NCBI RefSeq assembly: GCF_900176115.1
Contig: NZ_FWWR01000009.1
Location: forward strand, 248,001 to 312,000
Direction: 5' to 3'
DNA: 64,000 bases
From: Peptoniphilus asaccharolyticus DSM 20463
GTDB taxonomy: Bacteria; Bacillota; Clostridia; Tissierellales; Peptoniphilaceae
Positions 35,383-44,943 of this stretch are shown in pieces. The notes below the pieces were generated by a model. The model was not told the origin of the DNA and made no database searches. It saw nothing but the letters and a program-made list of their open reading frames with translations. Positions within the stretch are counted from its first letter, which is position 1. Every line of letters starts with the position of its first letter. Made by a program: the position numbers and the translations under genes.

Positions 35383-36158
35383 GAAAAATAATAGATAAGT
35401 TTTATCTTGTTCTAATTTTTATATTTTTATATGCTCCAATAGTGACTTTGATGGTATTTTCTTTTAACAATTCAAAGTTGAAAGGTAAGTGGGCCGGATT
35501 TACATTGAAATGGTACAAAAATTTATTTTCAGACCCAGTTATTTTAGAAGCTTTAAAAAACACTTTAATAGTTGCCTTAATAGCGACAGTGGTTGCAACA
35601 GTATTGGGAACTATGGCGGCAATAGGTATAAATGAGTTAAGAGGTTTAAAAAAGAGTGTACTTTTAGATGTGAACTATTTACCGGTTTTAAATCCTGATA
35701 TAGTTACAGCTGTTTCACTTATGGGTTTATTTGGATTTTTAAATTTAAAATTTGGCCTTTTGACAATGACAATTTCGCATATTGTTTTTTGTACACCTTA
35801 TGTAATTTTATCTGTGTTACCTAAACTCGGACAGATGGATAAGAATACTGTGGAAGCGGCACTTGATTTAGGGGCTAAACCGGCACAAGTTGTAACAAAG
35901 GTTATAATTCCTCAAATAAAACCTGGGATAATAACAGGAGCTTTAATGGCATTTACACTATCATTAGATGATTTTGTGGTAAGTTATTTTAATACGGGAC
36001 ATGGAGTGTCTAATCTTTCAATAACTATATACTCTATGGCACGTAAAGGTATAAATCCGTCAATTAATGCAATGTCTACAATAATGTTTATAGCTTTGTT
36101 GATATTGTTATTAATAATAAACAGAAATCCCGGAAACAGGGAAGATATGAATTTTTAA
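35379..36158 (+). CDS. potC: Spermidine/putrescine ABC transporter permease
   Basis: 259 residues from a TTG at 35379 that overlaps the potB stop (TTGA) and is preceded by AAGGAGG. Six membrane segments and the EAA-like loop EAALDLGAKPAQVVTKVIIPQIKPG (about 167-191). The start codon is unusual but the ribosome binding site, spacing and first residues RKIIDKFYL support it. Confidence 0.94.
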   Translation: MRKIIDKFYLVLIFIFLYAPIVTLMVFSFNNSKLKGKWAGFTLKWYKNLFSDPVILEALKNTLIVALIATVVATVLGTMAAIGINELRGLKKSVLLDVNYLPVLNPDIVTAVSLMGLFGFLNLKFGLLTMTISHIVFCTPYVILSVLPKLGQMDKNTVEAALDLGAKPAQVVTKVIIPQIKPGIITGALMAFTLSLDDFVVSYFNTGHGVSNLSITIYSMARKGINPSINAMSTIMFIALLILLLIINRNPGNREDMNF

Positions 36159-36168
36159 GGAGTGTTAA

Positions 36169-37212
36169 ATGAAAAAGATTTTGGTATTGCTATCAATGAT
36201 GGCTATGATGTTGTTAGTGGCATGTGGTGGAGAGACTAAAGAATCCATCAATGTTTACAATGCAGGAGAGTATATTAATCCTGAAACAATAAAGATGTTT
36301 GAAAAAGAAACTGGAATTAAAGTTGTATATGATACATTTGCATCAAATGAAGACTTATATGTAAAGCTTACTCAAGGTGCGGATCAATACGATGTTGTAG
36401 TTCCATCTGACTATATGATAGAACGTTTAATAAAAGAAGATAGACTTGAAAAAATAGATTTTTCAAAGATACCTAATTCAGAAAAAATAAATCTTCAATT
36501 TAAAAATCCTGAATATGATGCAACAAATGAATATAGTGTTCCTTATTTTTCAGGAACAGTAGGGATAGTTTATAACAAGACTATGGTGGCTAAGCCAGTA
36601 ACTTCTTGGTCAGATCTTTGGGATGTGTCAAACAAGGGACAAATAATCATGTATGATTCTCAAAGAGATTCTATAGCAGTTGCACTTGCAAAATTAGGAT
36701 ACTCTTTAAACTCTACAAAGCCTGAAGAATTAGAAGCAGCTAAAAAAGCCTTAATAGAACAAAAACCTCTTGTTTCAGCATATCTAACAGATAATGCTAG
36801 AGATGTTGTTGTGCAAGGTGAAGCAGCTATGTCAGTTATGTACTCAGGAGATGCCGCTCTTATGATAAGTGAAAATCCAGATTTAGACTATGTTGTTCCA
36901 TCTGAAGGTTCAAATCTTTGGGTAGATGCATTTGTAATTCCTAAGGGAACAGAACACAAAGAAGCAGCTGAAAAATTTATCGACTTTATGTCTAGACCAG
37001 AAATCTCAGCTAAAAATGCAGAATATTTACTTGGATACACATCACCAGTTGATGGGGTTAAAGAATTCTTACCTGAAGAACTTTCAAAATCAGAAGTAGC
37101 TTATCCAGATTACTCAAAGCTTCCTAAGTTGGAAACTTTCAGAGATTTAGGAGATGCAGTAGATTTATACGATAGAGTATGGACTGAAGTTTCAGCTACA
37201 ATGAGCAAATAA
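36169..37212 (+). CDS. potD: Spermidine/putrescine-binding lipoprotein
   Basis: 347 residues, extracellular substrate-binding subunit. Lipoprotein signal with lipobox LLVAC (Cys19), then a type 2 periplasmic-binding fold starting ESINVYNAGEYINPETIKMFEKE. WSDLWD and YVVPSEGSNLWVDAFVIPKG are typical for PotD. The last gene of the operon, followed by a strong terminator. Confidence 0.95.
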   Translation: MKKILVLLSMMAMMLLVACGGETKESINVYNAGEYINPETIKMFEKETGIKVVYDTFASNEDLYVKLTQGADQYDVVVPSDYMIERLIKEDRLEKIDFSKIPNSEKINLQFKNPEYDATNEYSVPYFSGTVGIVYNKTMVAKPVTSWSDLWDVSNKGQIIMYDSQRDSIAVALAKLGYSLNSTKPEELEAAKKALIEQKPLVSAYLTDNARDVVVQGEAAMSVMYSGDAALMISENPDLDYVVPSEGSNLWVDAFVIPKGTEHKEAAEKFIDFMSRPEISAKNAEYLLGYTSPVDGVKEFLPEELSKSEVAYPDYSKLPKLETFRDLGDAVDLYDRVWTEVSATMSK

Positions 37213-37218
37213 ATATCT

Positions 37219-37247
37219 AAGACCAACTTTGATAAGTTGGTCTTTTT
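37219..37247 (+). terminator. Terminator of the pot operon
   Basis: Stem AAGACCAACT (37219-37228) / AGTTGGTCTT (37234-37243), loop TTGAT, then TTTTT. Confidence 0.9.
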
Positions 37248-37270
37248 AATGTATTAGAACAGTAGATAAC

Positions 37271-37299
37271 TTTACAAATCCATAGTTTAGTGCTATGAT
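37271..37299 (+). promoter_or_regulatory. Promoter of the ctsR operon
   Basis: TTTACA (37271-37276), 17-bp spacer, TATGAT (37294-37299). It lies upstream of the CtsR operator. Confidence 0.7.
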
Positions 37300-37341
37300 A
37301 TTTAAACAATTAAAAATGGGTAAAAATTTTTTTAATCAAAA

Positions 37342-37358
37342 AGGCAAAGATGGTCAAA
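37342..37358 (+). promoter_or_regulatory. CtsR operator
   Basis: AGGCAAA-GAT-GGTCAAA matches the heptad repeat GGTCAAA-NAN-GGTCAAA: a perfect second half and a 5/7 first half. It sits between promoter and ctsR and next to the ribosome binding site, so the operon is likely autorepressed by CtsR and opened by heat or protein stress. Confidence 0.8.
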
Positions 37359-37368
37359 GGATGATAAA

Positions 37369-37824
37369 ATGGCAAAACTATCAAATTCAATTGAAGAATT
37401 TATAAATACATTATTGGAAGATGGCGATGGAACTCTTGAAATACAAAGAGCTTTAATCGCAGATAGGTTTAATTGTGCTCCATCTCAAATAAACTATGTT
37501 CTAACTACTCGATTTACACCATACAAAGGTTACTATGTCGAGTCAAGACGTGGTGGTGGAGGTTATATACGGATTGTAAGGGTTCAAGTTGAAAATCCGA
37601 AATCTACGCTACAAGTCTTTATAGAAGAGATAGGAGATTCTATAACAAAGGACAAGGCCGACCAATTAATTGATGAACTTTTAAAGAGAGAATACATCAA
37701 CAGAAGAGAATACGAAATTATTAAAGTCGGCATAAGTGATAGGTCGCTTGGAATGAGTGGAGATTTTAAAAATGAAGTCAGAGCAAGTATTTTAAAGAAT
37801 ATGGTACTTGTTGTGTTTAGTTAG
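37369..37824 (+). CDS. ctsR: Transcriptional repressor of class III stress genes
   Basis: 151 residues, the normal CtsR length. N-terminal winged HTH (DRFNCAPSQINYVLTTRFT) with the glycine-rich wing ESRRGGGGYIRI (about 62-73), whose tip is the thermosensor in known CtsR. C-terminal domain is the McsB target. An operator precedes it, and mcsA follows 10 nt after the stop. Confidence 0.96.
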   Translation: MAKLSNSIEEFINTLLEDGDGTLEIQRALIADRFNCAPSQINYVLTTRFTPYKGYYVESRRGGGGYIRIVRVQVENPKSTLQVFIEEIGDSITKDKADQLIDELLKREYINRREYEIIKVGISDRSLGMSGDFKNEVRASILKNMVLVVFS

Positions 37825-37834
37825 GGGGTAATCT

Positions 37835-38335
37835 ATGCTTTGTGATAACTGTAAAGAGAATGAAGCTATAATTTCATATACTAAAATGTCTGGCAACAAT
37901 GTAGAAGAAGTTCATTTGTGTGCAACTTGCGCTGAAAAGAAGATGAAGGAAGATTTGATATTTAATCAAGCTATAAGCAGTCAAGTGGATTCATTTTTAA
38001 AAGAACTTTTTAAGTTGACCGGTAATTTTGACAAGGAAGCAGTAAAGAAAGCTTGTAAAAAGTGTGGAACAACCTTCGATGAACTTGAAAAGAATCATTT
38101 AGGATGTGAAGAGTGCTATGAAACTTTTAGCGCAGAGCTTTCAAGTATGTTAAACAGCTTAAAATATACTTCAAAACACAAGGGCAAGATACCAAAGTCA
38201 GCTGACAGTTCTATCTTGATTAGAAGAGAAGAAGAAGAGTTGGAAATAAATTTGGCAGAAGCTGTAGAGAGAGAAGAATATGAAAAAGCTGCGATTTATA
38301 GAGATAGATTAAAAGAGATAAGGGAGAATAGATGA
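37835..38335 (+). CDS. mcsA: McsA, activator of the protein-arginine kinase
   Basis: 166 residues: N-terminal CxxC pairs (Cys3, Cys6, then CATC; later CKKCGTTFDELEKNHLGCEEC) that form two treble-clef zinc units, and a C-terminal UVR motif (EREEYEKAAIYRDRLKEI, about 145-162). McsA activates McsB and modulates ClpC. Stop overlaps the mcsB ATG. Confidence 0.94.
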   Translation: MLCDNCKENEAIISYTKMSGNNVEEVHLCATCAEKKMKEDLIFNQAISSQVDSFLKELFKLTGNFDKEAVKKACKKCGTTFDELEKNHLGCEECYETFSAELSSMLNSLKYTSKHKGKIPKSADSSILIRREEEELEINLAEAVEREEYEKAAIYRDRLKEIRENR

Positions 38336-39303
38336 TAGTTCTAAAAACAGAAGTTAAAATTTTTAGAAATATAAGTGGTTTTAATTTTGTAGATAAATTG
38401 GATTCAGATTCAGCAGAACAAATAGAGACAGAAGTGACCGATGCTTTAAATCCTCTTGAATATGAATTCAATAAGACTAAAAATATGAATTCTCTCGACA
38501 AACTCAAGTTATATGAAGTCAATTATGCAACAGGAGATCTTTTTAAAAATGAAATGATTTCCGGAATATATACTAGCCATGGGAAACCTACAGTTTTTCT
38601 AAATGATTCGGACCATATTGTAATTCAAAGTGTTTCAAATGAACTCAATTTGGAAAGATTATATGACAATGTGGATAAATTAGATGATTTTTTATCTGAG
38701 AAAATCAATTTTGCATATTCTGAAAAATTTGGATTTTTAACATCCAATCCCAATATATGTGGTAACGGGATGAATGCAAGTGTTACTTTACATTTGCCGG
38801 CTACTGCATATTTTGGAAATGATTCTTTAATAGGAAGTTTGGAGCGCCTTGGATACAGAGTAAGTAAGTTAAATAGTGATAGAGGGATGATAAATTCAAT
38901 ACTTAAATTATCACCGGATAGAACTATAGGCGTAACTGAATCAGAATATATAACTAAACTTAATAATATAACTAAAGAAATTGTGGATATGGAGGAACAA
39001 AACAGAAAGAGACTTTATCTAGACCATTCAATAGAATTAGAGGATATAGTCAATAGAGCTTTTGGTACTCTATCTTATTGTAGAATGATAAGTGAAACAG
39101 AAGTAATAGAGAAACTATCTGATTTATTTATGGGTATAGAGTTATCTATAATAAAACCAAAGATAGATTTAAATTTAGCTGATACTATAGCTAAGTTTAA
39201 GAATGGGAGACTACAAATTCAAAGTGGTTCTCTTTTAGATATGAAATCTAGGAATATACTACGAGCTAAAGAAGTAAGAAAGATGATGAAGGAGGTCTTT
39301 TAA
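38332..39303 (+). CDS. mcsB: Protein-arginine kinase
   Basis: 323 residues of the ATP:guanido phosphotransferase family, somewhat shorter than the about 350 of Bacillus. McsB phosphorylates arginines on damaged proteins and on CtsR, marking them for ClpCP. The catalytic core includes FGFLTSNPNICGNGMNASV (about 138-156) and a C-terminal part rich in the family's helices. N-terminal nucleotide-binding arginines appear less conserved than in Bacillus: the segment around 62-100 lacks the usual SSRIRLARN-type motif and reads instead NYATGDLFKNEMISG. Overlaps mcsA by 4 nt, and clpC starts 2 nt later. Confidence 0.9.
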   Translation: MIVLKTEVKIFRNISGFNFVDKLDSDSAEQIETEVTDALNPLEYEFNKTKNMNSLDKLKLYEVNYATGDLFKNEMISGIYTSHGKPTVFLNDSDHIVIQSVSNELNLERLYDNVDKLDDFLSEKINFAYSEKFGFLTSNPNICGNGMNASVTLHLPATAYFGNDSLIGSLERLGYRVSKLNSDRGMINSILKLSPDRTIGVTESEYITKLNNITKEIVDMEEQNRKRLYLDHSIELEDIVNRAFGTLSYCRMISETEVIEKLSDLFMGIELSIIKPKIDLNLADTIAKFKNGRLQIQSGSLLDMKSRNILRAKEVRKMMKEVF

Positions 39304-39305
39304 AG

Positions 39306-41753
39306 ATGAATATATTTGGAAAATTCACTGAAAAAAGTCAAAAGGCCATATTATTTGCACAAAATGAAGCTAGGGATGCAAGACTTAATTATGTTGGGTC
39401 AGAGCATCTAATGCTTGGAATAATAAAAGAAGGTACGGGAACAGGAGCCAGGATTCTAAAGGGCTTGGGGTTGACGTACGAAAATGTAAAGTTGGCAACT
39501 TATGAGATAGTGACAAAGGGAAATGAAGTAGTTACGGGAAATTTAATATACACTCCTAGAACTAAGAAAATTTTTGAGTTATCATACCAAGCTGCAAAAG
39601 AAGATGAACTTGAGAATATAGGTACAGAACACATACTACTTGGGATTTTAAGAGAAGGACAAGGTATAGCGGTTTTAGTTTTAAAAAGACTCGGTATAGA
39701 TGCTAAACTATTAGAAGAAAGTATTTTAAACACTGAAATAGAGGATGAAGACTTAGATGAAAATGAAGACAACGAGTCAGCATTAAATAAATATACTACA
39801 AATCTTAACAAAAAGTCTGAAGAGGGTAAAATAGACCCTGTGATAGGCAGAGAAGCTGAAATAAGAAGAGTGGTACAAGTCTTATCTAGAAGAAAGAAAA
39901 ACAATCCTGTCTTAATTGGTGAGCCTGGAGTAGGTAAAACTGCTATAGCAGAGGGATTGGCACAAAAGATAAACGAGGGCAAAGTACCTGAAATAATGGC
40001 AAACAAAATCATAAGAACTTTAGATGTTTCCGGTCTTATCGCCGGAGCAAAGTACAGAGGAGATTTTGAAGAAAGACTTAAAAATGTAGTAAATGAAGCT
40101 ATAGAGGATAAAAATACAATTCTATTTATAGATGAGTTGCACGTTATTATAGGAGCGGGAGCAGCAGAGGGCGCTATGGATGCATCAAATATACTAAAGC
40201 CTATGTTGACAAGAGGTGAGCTACAAATAATAGGGGCAACTACTATAAATGAGTATAGAAAGCATATAGAAAAAGACACTGCATTCGAAAGAAGGCTTAT
40301 GCCAATTAGCGTAAATGAGCCTTCAATAGAAGATTCAATTAAAATCATCACCGGATTAAAAGATAAATACGAAGAACACCACGGAGTTTCTATACCGGAT
40401 GAAGTTATAGAGAGTGCAGTTAAATTGTCTAACAGATATTTAACTGATAGATTTCTTCCGGATAAAGCCATAGATTTAATAGACGAAGCTGCTTCAAAAC
40501 TAAAGATACAACTATATAAAACTCCTGATTATGTAAAAGAATTTGAAGATAATTTGAGGGCAATTGAATTTAAGAAAAACAAGGCTGTTGAGGAACAAGA
40601 TTTTGAATTAGCAGCTGAGCTTAGAGATGAAGAGAGAAACATCAGAAGAGATTTTGAAAATAGAAATAAAGAAGAAAAAGATGCAGGGGATAGACCTGAA
40701 ATAACTAAGGAAGATATAGCTAATATTGTGTCAGAATGGAGTAAAGTGCCAGTGACTAAGATGACACAAGAAGAAAATAAAAAATTAGTGGATTTAGACA
40801 AGAATCTAAAAGAGAAAGTAAAGGGACAAGACCAAGCTATAGAATCCATATCTAAGGCCATAAAAAGAGCTAGGATTGGACTTAAAGACCCTAACAAGCC
40901 AATAGGCAGCTTTATATTTGTAGGGCCTACAGGGGTGGGTAAGACCTACCTTGCCAAGAAACTATCTAATGAATTATTTGGATCAAAAGATAATCTTTTG
41001 AGAATAGATATGTCAGAATATATGGAAAAGCATACAGTTTCAAAATTAGTCGGTTCTCCTCCTGGATATATTGGATATGATGAAGGTGGACAATTGACAG
41101 ATGCTGTTAGAAGCAATCCATATACAGTAGTGTTGTTTGATGAAATTGAAAAAGCGCATCCTGACGTATTTAATATGCTACTTCAAATTTTGGACGAAGG
41201 TCGTTTGACTGATTCTAAGGGAAGAACAGTTAGCTTCAAAGATACTGTAATAATTATGACTTCTAATGTGGGAGCTTCAAGACTTAGAAATAAGAGTTCA
41301 ATGGGATTTTCTACAGGAGATAAATCTAAAGAAGAATATGAAAACATGGTTAAAATAGTAAAAGAAGCTATGAAGCAAACTTTTAAACCAGAATTTCTAA
41401 ACAGATTAGATGAAGTTATTGTATTTAGAGAATTGGAAGAAAAACAAATCACAGAAATTGTGAAGATAATGCTTGTTAAGTTACAAGATAGATTTAAAGA
41501 AATGGGCATAGAAGCTGAATTTACAAATAAACTTGCGACATATATTGCCAAAGAAGGTTATGACCCAGAATTTGGAGCTAGACCACTTGAAAGAGCAATT
41601 AGAAGTAAGGTTGAAGACATTCTTGCTGAAAAATTTCTTCAAGGAGAATTTGAAAGAGGAGACTCAATAAAAGTTGATTACAATAGAAAAGTAAGTGTAA
41701 AAAAACTTAAAGGGGCAAAGAGAGATGAAGAAAAAGACACTGTACAAGTGTAG
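39306..41753 (+). CDS. clpC: ATP-dependent Clp protease ATP-binding subunit ClpC
   Basis: 815-residue class I AAA+ unfoldase. Two N-terminal Clp_N repeats (1-145), AAA-1 with GEPGVGKT (about 200-207), a UVR motif in the middle domain (EEQDFELAAELRDEERN, about 420), AAA-2 with GPTGVGKT (about 540-547) and the ClpB D2 small domain. The C terminus ends ...EEKDTVQV. Works with ClpP on arginine-phosphorylated substrates. Its 3' end overlaps radA by 29 nt. Confidence 0.97.
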   Translation: MNIFGKFTEKSQKAILFAQNEARDARLNYVGSEHLMLGIIKEGTGTGARILKGLGLTYENVKLATYEIVTKGNEVVTGNLIYTPRTKKIFELSYQAAKEDELENIGTEHILLGILREGQGIAVLVLKRLGIDAKLLEESILNTEIEDEDLDENEDNESALNKYTTNLNKKSEEGKIDPVIGREAEIRRVVQVLSRRKKNNPVLIGEPGVGKTAIAEGLAQKINEGKVPEIMANKIIRTLDVSGLIAGAKYRGDFEERLKNVVNEAIEDKNTILFIDELHVIIGAGAAEGAMDASNILKPMLTRGELQIIGATTINEYRKHIEKDTAFERRLMPISVNEPSIEDSIKIITGLKDKYEEHHGVSIPDEVIESAVKLSNRYLTDRFLPDKAIDLIDEAASKLKIQLYKTPDYVKEFEDNLRAIEFKKNKAVEEQDFELAAELRDEERNIRRDFENRNKEEKDAGDRPEITKEDIANIVSEWSKVPVTKMTQEENKKLVDLDKNLKEKVKGQDQAIESISKAIKRARIGLKDPNKPIGSFIFVGPTGVGKTYLAKKLSNELFGSKDNLLRIDMSEYMEKHTVSKLVGSPPGYIGYDEGGQLTDAVRSNPYTVVLFDEIEKAHPDVFNMLLQILDEGRLTDSKGRTVSFKDTVIIMTSNVGASRLRNKSSMGFSTGDKSKEEYENMVKIVKEAMKQTFKPEFLNRLDEVIVFRELEEKQITEIVKIMLVKLQDRFKEMGIEAEFTNKLATYIAKEGYDPEFGARPLERAIRSKVEDILAEKFLQGEFERGDSIKVDYNRKVSVKKLKGAKRDEEKDTVQV

Positions 41754-43074
41754 CTCTTGCGGATACACTTCAAATGGTTTTTTTGGCAAATGTCCTGGAT
41801 GTGGAGAATGGAATACCTTAGTTGAAGTGGACGAGACGCCAAAGTCATCCAAACTTAGCGAAAAGGTAGAAAATGCCAAACCACTTGGTGAGATACAAGC
41901 TAGAGGTTCTGAAAGAGTGCTGACAGGCATTGAAGAATTTAATAGAGTTATGGGAGGTGGAATTGTAAAAGATTCCATCTCTATAATAACTGCCAAGCCA
42001 GGTGCTGGGAAATCTACACTCTTACTTCAAGTTGCCAATGACCTTGCGACAAAAGGTTTAAAAATTCTATATGCTTCAGGAGAGGAATCGGAGTCTCAAA
42101 TAAGAAGTAGAGCAGATAGAATTTTAGATAAGATATCGGATAATTTATTTGTCTACTCTACAAATATTATGGACTACTGTTTGGAAGAGATAGAGCGAAT
42201 AGATCCTGATTTCATAATCATAGATTCTATACAGACTTTTATTTTAAAGGAAATTCAATCAAGGCCGGCAACTCCAACACAAGTTATGGAGTGTGCTCAT
42301 AAAATGGTGGAAGTGGCAAAGGGAAGTCGACCTAGAATGGTATTCTTAGTCGGACAGATGACTAAAGAAGATGAACTTGCCGGAGTCCGTGCATTAGAAC
42401 ATCTTGTTGACACAGTAATCTTATTGGAAAGTGAAAATAATGAACAACTTCGTTCTTTAGTGGCGACTAAAAACAGATATGGCTCTACAGGGGAGATGGG
42501 ATTTTTTATAATGGATGAAAAAGGTTTAGTGTCTTTGGACAATCCATCAGAATATTTTATGACAGAGAGAAAACAGGGCGAAGAATTGCCTGGTTCGGCA
42601 CTATCTGTAGTAAAAGAAGGTACAAGACCAATAATACTTGAGATAGAAGCTTTGGCATCTACAAGTTTTTTACCTTATCCATCAAGAATTTCTGAATGTA
42701 TGAGAAGAGAACATTTAAACACTTTGATTTCAATTTTAGAGCAGAGAGCAAACTTAAAGTTGATGGATAAAAATGTAGTCATAAAGACTACAGGAGGTAT
42801 AAAATTAAAAGAGACAGCTTCCAATTTAGCTGTAATGATTAGTATATTTTCATCTTTAAAAAATATAGCTATAGATACTAGCACTATATTTATAGCAGAT
42901 GTTGGACTTACAGGTGAGCTAAAAGGAGTTCCATCTCTTGATGAGAGGCTTAGAGAAGCAGAGAGAATGGGATTTAAGAGAGCGTTTATAGCTCCGATAA
43001 AACATAAAAAAACTAAACTTGAAATAGTTGAATGTAAGACTATTTCGGAAGTGATAAATAAATTGCAGAAATAA
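41725..43074 (+). CDS. radA: DNA repair protein RadA
   Basis: 449-residue RecA-like protein for recombination and branch migration. Zinc finger Cys9, Cys12, Cys23, Cys26 (CSSCGY...CPGCGEW), Walker A AKPGAGKST (about 92-100), the RadA-specific TKNRYG (about 248-253) and a C-terminal Lon-like domain. The ATG lies inside clpC (29-nt overlap) with AAAGAG upstream, so it is coupled to the stress operon. Confidence 0.96.
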   Translation: MKKKTLYKCSSCGYTSNGFFGKCPGCGEWNTLVEVDETPKSSKLSEKVENAKPLGEIQARGSERVLTGIEEFNRVMGGGIVKDSISIITAKPGAGKSTLLLQVANDLATKGLKILYASGEESESQIRSRADRILDKISDNLFVYSTNIMDYCLEEIERIDPDFIIIDSIQTFILKEIQSRPATPTQVMECAHKMVEVAKGSRPRMVFLVGQMTKEDELAGVRALEHLVDTVILLESENNEQLRSLVATKNRYGSTGEMGFFIMDEKGLVSLDNPSEYFMTERKQGEELPGSALSVVKEGTRPIILEIEALASTSFLPYPSRISECMRREHLNTLISILEQRANLKLMDKNVVIKTTGGIKLKETASNLAVMISIFSSLKNIAIDTSTIFIADVGLTGELKGVPSLDERLREAERMGFKRAFIAPIKHKKTKLEIVECKTISEVINKLQK

Positions 43075-43105
43075 AAGGGCACTGTCTATTTGACAGTGCT
43101 TTTAA
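43073..43105 (+). terminator. Bidirectional terminator between radA and folBK
   Basis: Stem GCACTGTC (43079-43086) / GACAGTGC (43092-43099), loop TATTT, flanked by A's on the left and T's on the right, so it can end both converging transcripts. Confidence 0.87.
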
Positions 43106-43907
43106 ATTCGTCATATATATTTCTAATTGATTTGTTTAAAACAGGGTGAATAAAATGAGGTGCAATTTCACAAAGAGGTTCTAACACAAACTCTCTTTCT
43201 TGAATGTAAGGATGTGGAACTATTAGATTATCTTGATAAATTTTTTGGTCTTCAACAAATAAGATATCAATGTCTATAGTTCTTGGACCCCAATGTATTT
43301 TTCTTTCTCTGCCCAAATCTATTTCTATTTTTTGAAGATGTTTTAATAGAACTTGAGGTGAATAAGTTGTCTCAATTTCTATTACAGAGTTTTTAAAATC
43401 AGGTTGATTTTCAAGTCCCCAAGCAGGAGTTGTGTAGACACTTGATTTTTTTATTATCTTAGTGTAATTATCTTCAATTTTAGCATAGGCCATGTTTAAT
43501 AATTCTAAAGAATCTCCCAAGTTGGAGCCAAGCCCTAAGAAACAACGAAATCTCTTTCTTGTTATTTGGACTAAGACTTCATCCAATGGTAGGTGTACAG
43601 GAGCCCATGGTTTTTTTACAGTAATTGAAACTTCATCAACCAAAGAATACTTATATAAAATAAACTGAGCAATTTCTTCAGCGCAAGTTTCTATTAAATC
43701 ATTTGATTTAGATTGAAAAAGATCTTGTATTTCTTGGGATAAGAAACCGTAGTGCACAGATTTTTCTAAATCATTAGTAAGAGCAGCTTCTTGAGTTTGC
43801 AGTCCAAGATTTATATCAATCACAAATTTTTGACCAAGAGTCTTTTCCTCTTTAAACACTCCGTGATTTGCAAAAACTATTAAATTCGAAACTTTAATAT
43901 AATCCAT
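43086..43907 (-). CDS. folBK: Bifunctional dihydroneopterin aldolase / HPPK
   Basis: 273 residues from ATG 43907 (AGGAG site). The N-terminal part (1-118) is dihydroneopterin aldolase (IKVSNLIVFANHGVFKEEK, ETCAEEIAQFI, TVKKPWAPV) and the C-terminal part (about 120-273) is hydroxymethyldihydropterin pyrophosphokinase (FLGLGSNLGDS, WGPRTIDIDILF, LIVPHPYIQEREFVLEPL). The fusion joins two consecutive folate steps. Last gene of folE-HD-folBK. Confidence 0.94.
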   Translation of the reverse strand: MDYIKVSNLIVFANHGVFKEEKTLGQKFVIDINLGLQTQEAALTNDLEKSVHYGFLSQEIQDLFQSKSNDLIETCAEEIAQFILYKYSLVDEVSITVKKPWAPVHLPLDEVLVQITRKRFRCFLGLGSNLGDSLELLNMAYAKIEDNYTKIIKKSSVYTTPAWGLENQPDFKNSVIEIETTYSPQVLLKHLQKIEIDLGRERKIHWGPRTIDIDILFVEDQKIYQDNLIVPHPYIQEREFVLEPLCEIAPHFIHPVLNKSIRNIYDEFKSTVK

Positions 43908-43915
43908 AAAAACTC

Positions 43916-44389
43916 CTAATACTTTATTTCTAAATTTTTCTTGTGATCGTCCCATTTACAATCGTGTGCTTTGCAATTGTAGCAATCTCTTGAAAGTTTA
44001 TCTGCTCTGTAGAATAGTGACTCAAAGTTTAAAGAATCACTTTTTGTTCTGTGATGCTCTATAGCGGATAAAACCAAAGACTTATCTGACTCATTAAAAC
44101 TTGTGTGAGAAAGAGCTTCTTTGGCGATTTCGATAGATACTAAGTCGTGGGGAGTTCCATTTTTATATTCATAAGCTCTACCCAAATCATGGAGTAGAGC
44201 CGCAGAATAGATCACATCTTTTGATACAGAAACATTATTTTCAAGACATAAAATGTAGCAGATACGAGCCACGTCTAAGAAGTGAGTCAGATTGTGTCTG
44301 CAATAAATTCTATCATCTTCTAAAGTTTTTAATTCCTGTAGTAATTTTTGAATGGATGGAAGATTAAAAATAATATTTGAATTTTCCAT
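43916..44389 (-). CDS. HD domain protein in folate operon
   Basis: 157 residues of the HD phosphohydrolase fold: His32, His67-Asp68 (AALLHDLGRA) and Asp130 form the metal site, with HH at 112-113. A Cys-rich C terminus (CYNCKAHDCKW) is unusual and may bind metal. The position between folE and folBK (start overlaps the folE stop as TAATG) suggests a role in folate synthesis such as dephosphorylating dihydroneopterin triphosphate, the missing step, but that is inference. Confidence 0.85.
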   Translation of the reverse strand: MENSNIIFNLPSIQKLLQELKTLEDDRIYCRHNLTHFLDVARICYILCLENNVSVSKDVIYSAALLHDLGRAYEYKNGTPHDLVSIEIAKEALSHTSFNESDKSLVLSAIEHHRTKSDSLNFESLFYRADKLSRDCYNCKAHDCKWDDHKKNLEIKY

Positions 44390-44943
44390 TACAGTCCCAT
44401 TAATCTATAAGCTTCATTTTTTAAATTCAAATCAGTTTCGAACTTACCTCTTGCAACAGAAGTCATAGTTGATGTGCCTGGTTTTTTAACTCCACGCATA
44501 TTCATACACATATGCTCTGCTTCTACAACTACAAGAGCACCTTCAGAGCTTAAAAATTCCATTAGTGCATCAGCTATTTCCATAGTAAGTCTTTCTTGAA
44601 GTTGAGGTTTCTTTGCGTATAACTCAACAGTTCTTGCAAGCTTTGAAAGGCCTGCAACTCTTCCATTTGGAATGTAAGCGATGTGAGCTTTACCCCAGAA
44701 AGGAAGTAGGTGGTGTTCACACATAGAGTAGAAAGGAATATCTTTTTCTATAACCATATTATTTTCAACTAACTCAAAAGTTTTTGAAAGGTGCTTTTCA
44801 GCTGTTTGGTTTAAACCAGAAAAAATTTCTTCATACATTCTTGCAACACGTTGAGGAGTTTCAACAAGACCTTCTCTAGTAGGATCTTCTCCTATAGCTT
44901 CAAGAATCATAGTGACAGCTTTCTCAATTTTATTTTTATCCAT
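44389..44943 (-). CDS. folE: GTP cyclohydrolase I
   Basis: 184 residues. Converts GTP to dihydroneopterin triphosphate, which feeds both folate and queuosine (queD at 11999). Zinc ligands Cys75, His78 ([10 protein letters not shown]) and Cys146 (HMCMNMRG) are intact. Typical start and length. The ribosome binding site is AAAGAGG. First gene of a three-gene minus-strand operon; a palindrome lies upstream (44972-44991). Confidence 0.95.
   Translation of the reverse strand: MDKNKIEKAVTMILEAIGEDPTREGLVETPQRVARMYEEIFSGLNQTAEKHLSKTFELVENNMVIEKDIPFYSMCEHHLLPFWGKAHIAYIPNGRVAGLSKLARTVELYAKKPQLQERLTMEIADALMEFLSSEGALVVVEAEHMCMNMRGVKKPGTSTMTSVARGKFETDLNLKNEAYRLMGL

Noticed and set aside
39500-40471. 323-codon open frame opposite clpC
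   Set aside because: Antisense of the conserved AAA-1 domain of ClpC; Ser/Ile-rich shadow without start signals.
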